NCBI GenBank assembly: GCA_028826165.1
Contig: JAPDFW010000076.1
Location: 203,501 to 267,500, forward strand
Direction: 5' to 3'
From: Anaeramoeba ignava
Taxonomy: Eukaryota > Metamonada > Anaeramoebidae
DNA: 64,000 bases
The position numbers and the translations under genes are program-made. Below, piece after piece: positions 22,901-35,400 of this stretch (positions are counted from its first letter, which is position 1; each line of letters begins with the position of its first letter). The notes under the pieces were generated by a model. The model worked only from the letters and a program-made list of their open reading frames with translations, was not told where the DNA came from and made no database searches.

Positions 22901-25900
22901 ATTAAAATTAAAATTCAAATTAAAATTAAAATTGAATTTAAAATTAAAATTAAAATTAAAATTCATTTTGAATTTAAAATTAAAATTAAATATTTTTTTT
23001 GTAGAGAATTCTTTTATATTTGCAATTTTATTCGAGAAGCAGTTTCTGCTAAATTTCCTGATTATTCTCTTATAGCAGTTTCTGGATTCATCTTTTTAAG
23101 ATTTTTTTGTGCAGCAATTGTTACTCCTGAAGAATTTCATATTACTTTCCAAGAAATTCCAAGTTCATCAAGAAAAAATCTTGTTTTAATAGCAAAAATT
23201 ATTCAAACACTTGCAAATCATGCAAAATTAGGAGAAAAAGATGAAAATTTAAAACCTTTATTAAGTTATTTTGAAAAAAAAATTAAAGAAATTGATCAAG
23301 TAAAAAAAAAAGAAAAAGAAAATATTTGATTGATTTTTTTAATTGAAAAAAAAATTATGAAATTATAAAATTAATTTTTATTAGTTTCTTGAAGAAATTT
23401 CTCAACAAAAAGAACCTGAAAATGATTCAGATTCTGTTATAAATATGGATTTATTTGATTTTAAAGAAATGGCAACTCTTGTCAAATATTTAAAATTATA
23501 TTTTGATAAAATTGATACAATATTAACACCAGAAGATGAAGTTGATGGAATTAAACAAGAAAAAGTAAATTAAAATTAAAATTCATTTTGAAATTAAAAT
23601 TAAAATTCATTTTGAATTTAAAATTAAAATTAAAATTAAAATTAAAATTAAATTTAAAATCAAAATTAAAATTAAAATTAAAATTAAAATTAAAATTAAA
23701 ATTAAAATTAAAATTAAAATTAAAATTAAAATTAAAATTAAAATTAAAAATTAATTTTAAAATTAAAATTGAAATTAAAAATAAAATTAAAAATTAAAAT
23801 TAAAATTAAAATTCATTTTGAATTTAAAATTGAAATTAAAATTAAAATTAAAATTAAAATTAAAATTAAAATTAAAATTAAAATTAAAATTAAAATTAAA
23901 ATTAAAATTAAAATTAATTTTGAATTTAAAATTAAAATCAAAATTAAAATTTAATAATGTTTCTTTCATAGAGTTTCTCATTAATGGGATTTTTATCAGC
24001 AAATGATAAATCAACCGAATTAGCAATTCTTTTAAATGATATTGGAGAACCACCAAATGAAGCATTTGAAAAATTACATTCAATTCCAAGTCCATTAATT
24101 CACGGAAGAAAAGCAATCAAACTTCATGATAACGAGCAAACAATTTCAACCGAAGAATCAGAAGATACATTTGGAATACTCAATCATGAATCAAAATTTT
24201 CAGGTGAATCAAGACAACCTGAAAGTGTAGCAATGGAATTAATTCGAATTATTCAAGAATTATATTATAAATATTTATCAAAAGAATCAAAACCTTCAAA
24301 CAAAAAAGATGCAAAAAAAGGCACTTTATTTTATCAAGATTGTGATTGGAATGAATTAAAAAACGATCCAAAATACATTGAATTCACTCAAAAAACTGGT
24401 GAATTAAAAGCAATTGATCCTCAAATAATCTCAAAATTAAATCGTATTTCTTTTTGGATCAATATTCATAATATTTTGTTTATTCATGGCTGCGCAGAAA
24501 ATGGACAGCCTCCTTCAACAATGTCTCAATTCAAAGCATTTGTTTCAATGCAAAAGTACAAAATTGGTGACTTAGTTTATTCAATAGATGATATTTCTCA
24601 AGGCGTTTTAAGATCAAATGCAAAGAATTTTGTTGGAATTCGTTATTTTAAAAAATCGGATCCTCGAAAAAATACTGTTTTAAAAAAGTTTTTTCCTCTT
24701 ATTCTTTTTGGTATTACAAATTTACAATTTACTTCTCCTGAGCTTTATGTATTTTCTCCTGATAGTATTGAAAAACAATTATCTCGTGCAGGTCAATTAT
24801 ATATTGAAAATTTTGTGAAGATTGAAGATAGAACTATTAATCCAATGGTAATTAATTAAAATTAATTTATAAAATTAAAAATTGATTTATAAAATTAAAA
24901 TTGATTTATAAAATTAAAATTAATTTATAAAATTAAAATTGATTTATAAAATTAAAAATTGATTTATAAAATTAAAAATTGATTTACAAAATTAAAATTG
25001 ATTTATAAAATTAAAATTAATTTATAGAATTAAAATTGATTTATAAAATTAAAAATTAATTTATAAAATTAAAAATTAATTTATAAAATTAAAATTAATT
25101 TATAAAATTAAAATTAATTTATAAAATTAAAATTGATTTATAAAATTAAAATTGATTTATAAAATTAAAATTAATTTATAAAATTAAAAATTGATTATAA
25201 AATTCATTTATAAAAATAAAAATTAATTTATAAAATTAAAAATTGATTTATAAAATTAAAATTAATTTTAAAATTAAAATTCATTTATAAAATTAAAAAT
25301 TAATTTATAAAATTAAAAATTGATTTATAAAATTAAAATTCATTTATAAAATTAAAAATTGATTTATAAAATTAAAATTGATTTATAAAATTAAAATTGA
25401 TTTATAAAATTAAAAATTGATTTATAAAATTAAAATTAATTTATAAAATTAAAAATTAATTTATAAAATTAAAATTAATTTATAAAATTAAAAATTGATT
25501 ATAAAATTAAAATTTATTTATAAAATTAAAAATTAATTTATAAAATTAAAAATTAATTTATAAAAATAAAAGATGATTTTTCCAACTTTTTTCAAATATT
25601 ATCGTTCTGATTTCGGTAGAAATGAAGATCAAGTTATTGATTTTATTATTGATATTTTGAAAAGAACACAAAGTGATGCTTATATTAAATTGAGAAATTT
25701 ATTAGTTTTGGAATATAAATTGAAATATAAAAATATTTCAAAAAAATCAAATTCAAATCCAAATGAAAATTCAAATTCAAATTCAAATTCAAATTCAAAT
25801 TCAAATGAATTATTTGATTCAAAAAGTATTAAAATTTTTCAAGATTTTGAAATTAAATATACACTTGATTGGGATTCTCCAAAAGAACCAAAAATTCAAA

Positions 25901-26079
25901 GAAAATTTTCACTTCCTCAAAATCAACCAACTCGTCTTCATAAAATGATTTCTTTAGATCCAAAACAAGAAAAAGAAAAAAAAAAAGAACAAAAAAAAGA
26001 ACCAGAATTATCTCGAAATTTAGTTGGAAAAAAAGATAAAAGAACAAAATCTCATTCATTTTTTCCTAAGAAAAAATAA
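19958..26079 (+). CDS. C2-RasGAP-DUF547 protein (10 exons)
   Basis: Exons: 19958-19988, 21488-21828, 21901-21966, 22042-22204, 22466-22608, 22682-22794, 23005-23299, 23385-23564, 23972-24847, 25573-26079. All phases match, giving 904 residues. An N-terminal C2 domain (IYVKVLEAKVN, SPKWNEDFVF) is followed by a RasGAP domain: LFRTNSFATKIIKEY carries the arginine finger, and SGFIFLRFFCAAIVTPE plus LVLIAKIIQTLAN carry the FLR block. DUF547 follows (ISFWINIHNILFIHG, YKIGDLVYSIDDISQGVLR, YVFSPDSIEKQL), with its tail FKYYRSDFG in the last exon, then a Lys-rich end. RasGAPs stimulate GTP hydrolysis by Ras; the C2 domain suggests membrane recruitment; the function of DUF547 is unknown. Introns 1, 4, 6, 8 and 9 are mostly tandem repeats. 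Confidence 0.88.
19989..21487 (+). repeat. TAAATA microsatellite forming RasGAP intron 1
   Basis: Apart from its ends, this 1499-nt intron is a TAAATA hexamer array (with TAAACA and other variants). The sense strand is almost free of GT and AG, leaving GTTTGT at 19989 and the AG at 21486-21487 as the obvious splice sites. Confidence 0.85.
22205..22465 (+). repeat. TAAATA microsatellite in RasGAP intron 4
   Basis: Intron of 261 nt; about 22218-22395 is TAAATA repeats. It joins CGT-less codon halves (C|GA) so that the arginine-finger block SPNQLFRTNS starts in the following exon. Confidence 0.8.
22795..23004 (+). repeat. AAATTAAAATT repeat in RasGAP intron 6
   Basis: Intron of 210 nt with AAATTA hexamers interspersed with AAATTCATTTTG units. 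The same two units fill intron 8 (23565-23971, 407 nt), so the two introns share one repeat family. Confidence 0.8.
23565..23971 (+). repeat. AAATTA/AAATTCATTTTG repeat in RasGAP intron 8
   Basis: A 407-nt intron consisting of two long AAATTA runs bounded by copies of AAATTCATTTTGAATTT. Sense strand lacks internal AG until TCATAG at 23966-23971. Confidence 0.8.
24848..25572 (+). repeat. ~18-bp minisatellite forming RasGAP intron 9
   Basis: About 39 copies of a unit close to AATTGATTTATAAAATTAA fill the whole 725-nt intron between GTAATT (24848) and AAAAG (25572). Variants alternate AATTGATTT and AATTAATTT. Confidence 0.88.
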
Positions 26080-26177
26080 GATAAAGAAATTTAATTTTTT
26101 TAATTTTTTTAATTTAATTTTCTTTTTAAAAAAAAAAGTGGAATGGAAAATAAAATTTTTTTTCTTTCTTTTTGAAA

Positions 26178-26284
26178 TTTTCTAATTGATTTTCTAATTG
26201 ATTTTCTAATTGATTTTCTAATTGATTTTCTAATTGATTTTCTAATTGATTTTCTAATTGATTTTCTAATTTGAAATTTTCTAA
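26178..26284. repeat. TTTTCTAATTGA 12-mer array between convergent genes
   Basis: About eight near-perfect copies in the short gap between the 3' ends of the RasGAP gene and the Prp5 gene. It runs up to the Prp5 stop codon. Confidence 0.85.
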
Positions 26285-29200
26285 TTACATAACGCTATAA
26301 CGACTTCCACGACCTAAATAAAATTCTTGAAGAATAGATTCAACAGTAGCACGAGCTCTTAAACAAGAATCTCTTGAATTAGATTCAATATGAAGAAATA
26401 ATTTACGTTCACCTTGAGGAACCAATTTACCACGAGGAACATAAGTACCTTTTGTTATAATAGAAGCACCAGTTTCTCTTGTAATTTCAACCAAAGCATC
26501 TTTATGAGTAACTTTCCATCTTGCTTGTTGAGGATAATCATTGATTTCAAGTTCTGTTTGAAAAAGTGAATCGCCAACAGAAACAATTTCATCTTCATCT
26601 GGAGTAAGAAATCCACTTGTTAGATTGTTATTGTTTAGTATTTGATTTGGAATTATCGAATTTTGCATTGTTTGATTTGGAAAAATATTTGAGTTTGCTT
26701 TTGCTTGATTATTGTTGATGTTTCGATTGATTGTTTCTGCTAAACGTCGTGCTCTTTCTACTGGATCAAGATTTTCTTGATTTTGTAAATTGTTTGTTTT
26801 GTTAAATACTGTTGTTTCTGTTTCCATTGAATTTTCTTTTATGTTTTTTTGATTTTGATTTTGATTTTGATTTTGATTTTGATTTTTATTTGTTCCTACT
26901 TTAACTCTTATTCTTTCTAAATTTTCATATTCTTCTTGTTCTTCTGCTTTTTCTTGTTCATTAAAATAATCCTCTTTTTGTTTTTCTCTTTCTTCTCTTT
27001 TAATTTCATTTTCTGTATCATCGAACTGGAATCCTTTACCTCCATATCCACCTCCACCAATACGTTTTGGAACCAATTCTCCTTTTGTTACTTTTGATTC
27101 ATATGATTTCTCCAATTCTCGAAGTGTATCTGGTATTGTTGCGCCTGATTTTTCCAGAATTGATATAAGATCTTTTGCATGTTGTTCTTCTTCTTTGGTT
27201 ATAAAAGTTACTGCTGTTCCTTTTTTTCCTGCTCTTCCTGTTCTTCCAACTCGATGTACATAATTCTCAACATATTTCGGTACATCGTAATTGATTACCA
27301 AATTCAGATCTTTCACATCCAGTCCTCTTCCTGCAACTGAATTGTGAATGTTAATCAACCCTATTCCACCAAAAAATTTCTCGCTTCCTTCAACTGAAAT
27401 ATCATATACAAATTCAGGTTGTTTTTCTAGTTTTTCAATCCTGGAAATTTTTGAGAAACGTGTTTGTTTGGTTTCCATAAAATATCTTCCTTCATAATTT
27501 TTCTGTATTTCATCTTCTTCCATTCCATATTCTTGTTTTCTATTATAAACTTGCTGAATAATATAAATCAACCCAACTAATAATTTTCTATTTGTTTCTT
27601 CAAAACAATTTATTAAATAACTTATTAAATCTTTTCCTTGCTTTGCGTTTTCAAAATCCAATTCAAATGAGAAATGCTTTTGATTTTCTATTCTATTGAA
27701 TCTGAGAAAACCTTCCAAAAAATATTGTTTAAACTTTTCTGTTATCGAATAGATAAAATTAGGAATTTGCTTGTATTTGGTTTCATTTGGTTCAATCTTG
27801 AAAATATTTTTGTATAAATGAAATAAAATCTCATTTCCACAAATAAAAACTTGATCGGATTTCTGGTAAATATCCACATTTGATAAATTAAGAGTTTTGC
27901 ATAATTTTCTTAAATACTCTATTTCTTCTGTATTCCTTATTACTTGATTACTATCGTTATAATTATCGTATTCTCCACAAATAACAATTTTTGGAGAACA
28001 TATCGATCCAATAAACAAACAAAGTGATTTTGTTATTTGTAGAAATGTAGGTAATTTTGAAATTGTGGTTTTCGGTGATTTTTGGAATGCAATTTCAGAT
28101 GTAACGATTTTGTTTAATTCAGGAAGAAATTTAGGTATATTTATATTTTGGTTCATTTTCACTTCCAATGTTTCAAAATTGAAAAATTCATAATCATTTT
28201 CAACTGTGTTTTTAAAAATCCATTCTAAAAAGTTAATATAATTTTCCCCAGTTTTAGTAATAGTTATTGGAGAGTTTTCGTTGGATCTTATTATCAACCC
28301 ACAATTAAATAAATCTGAAATAATATTTTCATTTTCATTTTCATTTTCATTTTCAAATTTTGATTTTCTTGCAAAGGTTTGAAGAATATCAAATTGAGTT
28401 TTTAAAGATCCAGAAATTTGTGATCCTTTCAAATATTTGAATTGAAGAGAAAAATAACCAAGATATTTTTGAGGAAGATTTTCAACAAATTCTTGCAAAA
28501 TATTGATATTTCTAAGGGAATAATCGCATGTTTGTGGGATTTGGAAACCGTAATTAATTGGGAGATTAGGTTTTGCAACTGTTTCTGAAAGAATATAATC
28601 CCTATTTGAGTCATAAGTAAACAAACTATGATCTTCAGTAACAAGTGATGAAAATCCATTTTCAAGAGTCACTTTAACAACATTTGATTGGCGAATATGT
28701 CGATGAACATGGGTAATTGGATAGAAATTAATTTTATCACCGAAATGATCTGAAGAAAGACATTCCCATCCATTTTCAATTTCTCTAGAAGATTCATAAT
28801 TGTTTGATAAGAAAGATTCTACAAAAGATCCAATTTCAACAATTTCAATAATTCCTTTTGGATTTTTAATAATAATTAATTCTTTTGGATGAACAGATGT
28901 TGCAATTAAAATTGTAGCCACATGATTTTTGAAATCATTAATTGTAGATGCTCGATCTTCTTGGTCCATTCTTCCATGAAGTGATAAACAAGGATATCCT
29001 CTTTGGAAAAGGGTTTTAAGTAAAGAATCAGCACTTTCATGAGTATTGACAAACACTAAAATACTTCCTTTTTCATACCATTCTCCCAATAATTTTAATA
29101 AATAGAATATTTTTTGTTCATCATTTTCTATAACTTCAACAAGTTGATTTACATCATCACAAACAACTGAGCGTCCACCAACAACAATTTCAAGTGGTCT

Positions 29201-32200
29201 TTCCAAAATTTGTTTTGCTAACATTTCAATTTGTTTTGGAAAAGTAGCTGAAAACATTACAGTTTGTCTATCTGGTCTTATATTTTGGATTATTCTGATA
29301 ACTTGCGGTCCAAATCCTAGATCAAACATTCTATCAGCTTCATCAAGAACGACATAAGTTGTTCTACGTAAATTTGTAACTTTTCCGTTATTTGCACAAA
29401 GGAGATCGATCATTCTTCCTAAAATTATTGAAATTAAATATTTTTAAATTTAATATTTTGAAATTAATATTAAATATTTTGAAATTAAATATTTTTAAAT
29501 TTAAATAAATATTTTGAAATTTAAATAAATATTTTTAAATTAAATATTTTGAATTAAATATTTTTGAATTGAAATTAAATATTTTGAAATTAATATTAAA
29601 TATTTTGAAATTAAATATTTTGAAATTAAATATTTTGAAATTAAATATTTTTAAAATTAAAATAAATATTTTGAAATTTGATTTTGGAAATATTTAACTT
29701 ACCAGGTGTACAAACTACAATATGAGCTCCACGTTTTAAATTAGCAATTTGAAGACTAATACTAGCTCCACCATAAACACAAACACACTAAATAAAATAA
29801 TAAAATAATAAAATAATAAAATAATTAAAAAATTAAAAAATTAAAAAATTAAAATTTTGCAAATATTTTTGTTTTGAATAAAAAATAATTTACAGATAAT
29901 TTAAGTACAGAAGTAAATTTTTTAGAATCATGATATATTTGTAGTACAAGTTCTCTTGTTGGTGCAAGAATTAATGCAATCGGTCCATCTCCTTGACGAA
30001 GAGGTTGTTGATCTAAAACATGTCTAAACATTGGTAAAAGAAACGCAAGGGTTTTTCCACTTCCAGTTTTAGCACAACCAATTACATTTCTTCCTTTCAT
30101 TATTGCAGGAATAGCTTGTGATTGAATTGGTGTTGGTTTCTCAAATTGCAATTTTTCTAATCTATTCAATATTGTTGGTGATAATCCACATTCTGCAAAA
30201 GTTCTAACTGGTGGTGGACATCCTTTTCCCTATTAATTATTTGATTATTTTTTTTTTTTTGAATAAAATAATTGTGATTTTAATTGTTAATATCAATTGG
30301 AAAAAATAACTCAAAAATAAATTTGTAATAAATTGTTTTGTTTGATTAACAAATGAATATTTGAAAATAAAAATGCAAAGGTGGTTTCTTAACAATAAAT
30401 ACTGGATTCAATTTTGATTTTGAATTTTGAATTTTGAATTTGGATTTTTGAATTTGAATTGAATTTGAATTCAATTTTCATTTTGATTTTTGGATTTTGA
30501 ATTTAATTTCATTTTGATTTTTGGATTTTGAATTTGGAATTTGGAATTTAATTTCAATTTTGTTGATCTTTTCTTTTGTTTGTTTCCTCTTTTAATCTTG
30601 TTAGTTTTTCATTCATTGTTTAAATACTTGATTGGTTTAATAACTTGATTTGATTGTTTCAGTTTTTTTTTTGTTATTTTCGAATAATACAAAAATATCA
30701 AAAATAATTCAACAAAGAAAAATTGATTCTTATTTCCTTTTTTTTTTGTGTTTTTTTTTCTAAAAGGAAAAATTACATCCATATTTAAAAATTGTTTAAC
30801 AGAATATAGAAAAATAAACGGATGAAAAAGAATAGAAAGCACAAACAAAATTGGATCAATGTTCCAATTCAATAAGAAAACTTAAGGAAAACCACCTTTG
30901 CATTTGGATATGAATCAAAAAAAAAAAAAAACAACAAAAAACAAAACAAAACAAAAAATTATTTTTTAAATAAAATAACAAAAAAAAACTTACTCTTATT
31001 TTAATATTTTCCATTTCAACTCGTAATTTATCAATATCTTGAGCAGTTAATTTGGCAGATTCAGGTGATTCAATATAAAAATTTTTTCTAAAAGGAAGAT
31101 AATTAATTGAATCATGATCAACAACTGGAAGATCTTTTTTGGGTTTTTTAGTTCCATCACTTTCTGGAATAAGAGAATCATCATCTTCACTATTTTCTTC
31201 ATCACTAAAATATCTATCAATTTTGAACTTTGTTTTGATTTTTGATTTGGCTTTTGATTTCGATTTTGAATTTAAATTTGTTTCAATTGGTGGAAGTTTT
31301 TTTAATTCTTCTTCATTTTTTTTCATATAAGCATCAAGTGGATCTTCATCTCCAATATCAGAATCAGACTCAGAATCAAAATTAAAATCTGATTCCAATT
31401 TTTCTTTTTCTTTTTCATTTTCTTTTTCTTTTTCTTTTTCATTTTCATTTTCATTTTCATTTTCATTTTCATTTTGATTTTGATTTTGATTTTGATTTTG
31501 ATTTTGATTTTGATTTTGATTTTGATTTTGATTTTGATTTTGATTTTGATTTTGATTTTGATTTTGATTTTGATTTTGATTTTGATTTTGATTTTGATTT
31601 TGATTTTGATTTTGATTTTGATTTTGATTTTGATTTTGATTTTGATTTTCATTTTCATTTTCTTTTTGATTTTCATTTTGATTTTGATTTTCTAAATTGA
31701 ACATTTTTTGAAATAAAGCTAATCTTTCTCTTCTTCTTTTTTTTTTTTCATCTTCATCATTTTCAATTTGATTTTCATTTTCATTTTCATTTTCAATTTG
31801 ATTTTCAATTTGATTTTCTTTTTGATTTTCAATTTGATTTTCAATTTCATTTTCAATTTTATTTTCTTTTTCTTTTTGATTTTGTTTTTGATTTTCTTTT
31901 TCTTTTTCTTTTTGATTTTCTTTTTCTTCATTATGTTTGTAATATTTTCTATGATGACTCCTATCACTATGATTTCTGTCATGATGTTTCTCATTGTAAT
32001 TGTCTCTATGTCTTTCACTATGATGTCTTTCATGATGATGATGATGATGTTGTTGTTGTTTTTCATAATAATTGTCACGATGTTTTTGATAATGTCTATC
32101 TTTATTTTTTCTATGTTGTTTTTCATTTTCTCTATAATTTTCAATTTCTTCATTTGCTGATCTTTTTTTATCACGAGAATGTTTTGAAGAAGTTACTTTT

Positions 32201-32408
32201 ATTCTTTTCTTTCTTTTTCTTTTTTTTCTTCTTTTTCTTTATTTTCTTTATTTTCTTTTTTTACTTTATTTTCTTTATTTTCTTTATTTTCTTTATTTTC
32301 TTTATTTACTTTATTTTCTTTATTTTCTTTATTTTCTTTTATATTTTCTTTATGATAAGAATGATGTATATGTTTTATTGTTGAATTATGATGAGATTTA
32401 GAATTCAT
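26285..32408 (-). CDS. PRP5: Prp5/DDX46-type DEAD-box spliceosomal helicase precursor containing an intein
   Basis: ATP-dependent RNA helicase that remodels U2 snRNP at the branch site. Exons on the minus strand: an N-terminal region 32408 to 30994, then 30229-29894, 29787-29703 and 29418-26285; the last three introns keep phase. The N-terminus is Lys/Glu- and His/Arg/Asp-rich, like the RS region of DDX46, then about 30 Asn-Gln units, DPLDAYM and [11 protein letters not shown], both typical of this subfamily. Helicase motifs: [43 protein letters not shown], motif V (split by the intein) and [19 protein letters not shown] and the C-terminal [14 protein letters not shown] ... RGSRYSVM region also match DDX46. 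The first ~70 codons (32408-32199) and the following exon frame do not line up directly, so either an intron or an indel lies near 32190-32300. Confidence 0.9.
27341..28897 (-). other. intein (519 residues) in motif V of Prp5
   Basis: The conserved motif V sequence [12 protein letters not shown] is interrupted after IAT. The insert begins with Ser ([12 protein letters not shown], block A) and ends [10 protein letters not shown], followed by Ser of the extein (SVAGRGLD). So the nucleophiles are Ser1 and Ser+1, and the terminal His-Asn is intact. Block B is [15 protein letters not shown], with the Thr-x-x-His pair at intein positions 87 and 90. Block F is [15 protein letters not shown]. The central ~330 residues have the size of a LAGLIDADG endonuclease, with two candidate but degenerate motif helices ([11 protein letters not shown] and [13 protein letters not shown]). 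Reading frame and codon style match the host exon. Precise excision would rebuild an uninterrupted helicase motif. Confidence 0.93.
29419..29702 (-). repeat. AAATATTTT-type repeat filling a Prp5 intron
   Basis: This 284-nt intron between CTPG and RMIDLL is made of variants of TTGAAATTAAATATTT. Its donor reads GTAAGT and its acceptor TTTTAG on the minus strand. Confidence 0.75.
30230..30993 (-). other. 764-nt Prp5 intron holding a 17-bp inverted repeat
   Basis: The intron has GTAAGT at its 5' end (30993) and AG at 30230. Inside, 30371-30387 (AAATGCAAAGGTGGTTT) is exactly inverted at 30889-30905, 501 bp apart. The middle contains TTGAATTTTGGATTT-like low complexity and a chance reading frame. 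The terminal inverted repeats could mark a MITE-like insertion or form a hairpin; no target duplication is evident. Confidence 0.6.
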
Positions 32409-32490
32409 TATTAAAATAAAAAATGAAAAAAAAAATGAAAAATTTATTTTTTTTTAATTTTTTTTTCATTTTTTTTAAAATAATAAAAAA

Positions 32491-35400
32491 ATGAATATTT
32501 GGAAGATTGTTGAAGAAAATAATATTGAATACTTGAAACAAATTAAAATTATTCCAAAAAATGAATTAAAAAAAGAAAATAAACCAATTTTAAATTTTGC
32601 TATTGAAAAAAAAGTTCCAAAAGAAATGATTCAACTTTTAATTGAAAAAGGAGCAAATCCAAAATCAATTGATAAATCAAGAATGGATTCACTTATAGTT
32701 GCAATTAAAAATAATGCAGAAATTGAAATACTTGATGTTTTGTTTGAAAAAGGAATTGATATTAATAGAAAAAATAGATTTAAAGAAACATTTTTACATT
32801 ATGCTTGCCAAAATCAAAATCCATCATTTGAGATTATCAAATATTTAGTTGAAAAAGGAATTGATATTCATTCAAAACCAAAATATAATTATACAGCTTT
32901 ACATTATGCTTGCAAAAATCAAAATTCATCATTTGAGATTATCAAATATTTAGTTGAAAAAGGAATTGATATTCATTCACAAGCAAAATATAATCATACA
33001 ACTTTACATTATGCTTGCAAAAATAAAAATTCATCATTTGAAATTATCAAATATTTAGTTGAAAAAGGAGTTGATATTAATTCACAAGCAGAAAGAAGTA
33101 ATTATACAGCTTTACATTATGCTTGCGAAAATGAAAATCCATCATTTGAAATTATCAAATTTCTTCTTGAAAAAGGAGCTGATATTAATTCAAAAGCACA
33201 CAATAATTATACAGCTTTACATCTTGCTTGCCAAAATAAAAATTCATCATTTGAAATTATCAAATATTTAGTTGAAAAAGGAATTGATATTCATTTAAAA
33301 ACAATCCATATTAGTTATACAGCTTTACATTATGCTTGTAAAAATGAAAATCCATCATTTGAAATTATTAAATATTTAATCGAAAAAGGAGTTGATATTA
33401 ATCCACAAGTAGAATATAATCTTACATTTTTACATTATTCTTGCAAAAATAAAAATTCATCATTTGAAATTATCAAATATTTAGTTGAAAAAGGAATTGA
33501 TATTAATTCAAAAGCAAAATATAATTATACAGCTTTACATTATGCTTGCGAAAATGAAAATCCATCATTTGAGATTATCAAATATTTAGTTGAAAAAGGA
33601 ATTGATATTAATTCAAAAACAAAATATAATTATACAGCTCTACATCTTGCTTGCCAAAATGAAAATTCATCCTTTGAAATTATCCAATATTTAGTTGAAA
33701 AAGGAATTGATATTAATGCAAAAATAGACAATAATGAAACAGCTTTACATTATGCTTGCGAAAATTCATCATTTGAAATTATTAAATATTTAGTTGAAAA
33801 AGGAATTGATATTAATTCAAAAACAAAATATAATCATACAACTTTACATTATGCTTGTAAAAATAAAAATTCATCCTTTGAAATTATCAAATATTTAATT
33901 GAAGAAGGAGTTGATATTAATTCAAAAACAGATAATAATTATACACCTTTACATTATGCTTGCGGAAATGAAAATACATCATTTGAAATTATCAAATTTC
34001 TAGTTGAAAAAGGAATTGATATTAATCAAATAGAAATACAAAACCATTATACAGCTTTATATTATGCCTGTAAAAATAAAAAACCTTCACTTAAAATTAT
34101 TCAATATTTGGTTGAAAAAGTAATTGATACTAACGAAGGAAACTTCATAAAAAAGGGAAAAGTTTTAGATCTTTCTTGCGAAAATGAAAATTCATCATTT
34201 GAAATTATCAAATATTTACTTGAAAAAGGAATTGATATGAATAAAAAACCAAAGAATGGTGTTAGAATACATTATTGTTTTGACCACCTTGATTATTTTT
34301 ACCCATATGGATTTTATAAAGAAAATGTTCTTAATGAAATGGCTTTACATTATGCTTGCAAAAATAGAAATCCATCCTTTGAAATTATCAAAATTTTGGT
34401 TGAAAAAGGAATTAATATTAATAACAAAGCAAAATATAATTATACACCTTTACATTACGCTTGCCAAAATGAAAATTCATCCTTTGAAATTATCAAATTT
34501 CTAGTTGAAAAAGGGGCTAGTATTAATGCAAAAACAGAAAAAAATGAAACACCTTTGCATATTGCTCATATAAATCCAAATTGTTCAATTGAAACTATCA
34601 AGTTTCTTATTGATAAAGTAATAGATTCTAATTCCACAACAAAAGAAGGTGAAAGATTTTTACATTATGCTTGTCAAATCCAAAACCCATCTTTTGAAAT
34701 TATCAATTATTTGATTGAAAAAGGAATTGATATTAATGCTAAAACAGATAAAAATGAAACAGCTTTTCATTTTATTTGCAAAAACAGAATTTTATCATGT
34801 GAAGTCATTGAATTTTTTATTGAAAAAGAAATTGATATTAATGCCAAAACAGATAAAAATGAAACAGCTTTTCATTATGTTTGTCAAAATCAAAATCCTT
34901 CATTTGAAATTATCAAATATTTGGTTGAAAAAGAAATTGATATTAATGCCAAAACAGATAAAAATGAAACAGCTTTACATTATGTTTGTCAAAATCAAAA
35001 CCCATTGTTTGAAACTATCAAATATTTGGTTGAAAAAGGAATTGATATTAATGCCAAAACAGATAAAAATGAAACAGCTTTACATATTTTTTGTAAAAGT
35101 GAAAATGCATCATTAGAAACTATCAAATATTTGGTTGAAAAAGGAATTGATATTAATGCCAAAACAGATAAAAATGAAACAGCTTTACATATTTTTTGTG
35201 AAAAAAAAGATGCATCATTAGAAACTATCAATTATTTGGTTGAAAAAGGAATTGATATTAATGCTAAAACAGATAAAAATGAAACAGCTCTACATATTTT
35301 TTGTAAACATCAATATCCATCTCTTGAAATTATCAACTTTCTAGTTGAAAAAGGAATTGATATTAATGCAAAAACTAATGACAATGAAACAGCTTTATAT

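Noticed and set aside
27341-28897. Intron or unrelated inserted gene in the Prp5 exon
   Set aside because: The insert is open in the host frame throughout and carries ordered Hint blocks with matching splice-junction residues.
30609-30872. 87-codon minus-strand frame within the Prp5 intron
   Set aside because: AT-rich, no recognisable domain, and lies wholly between the intron's donor and acceptor.
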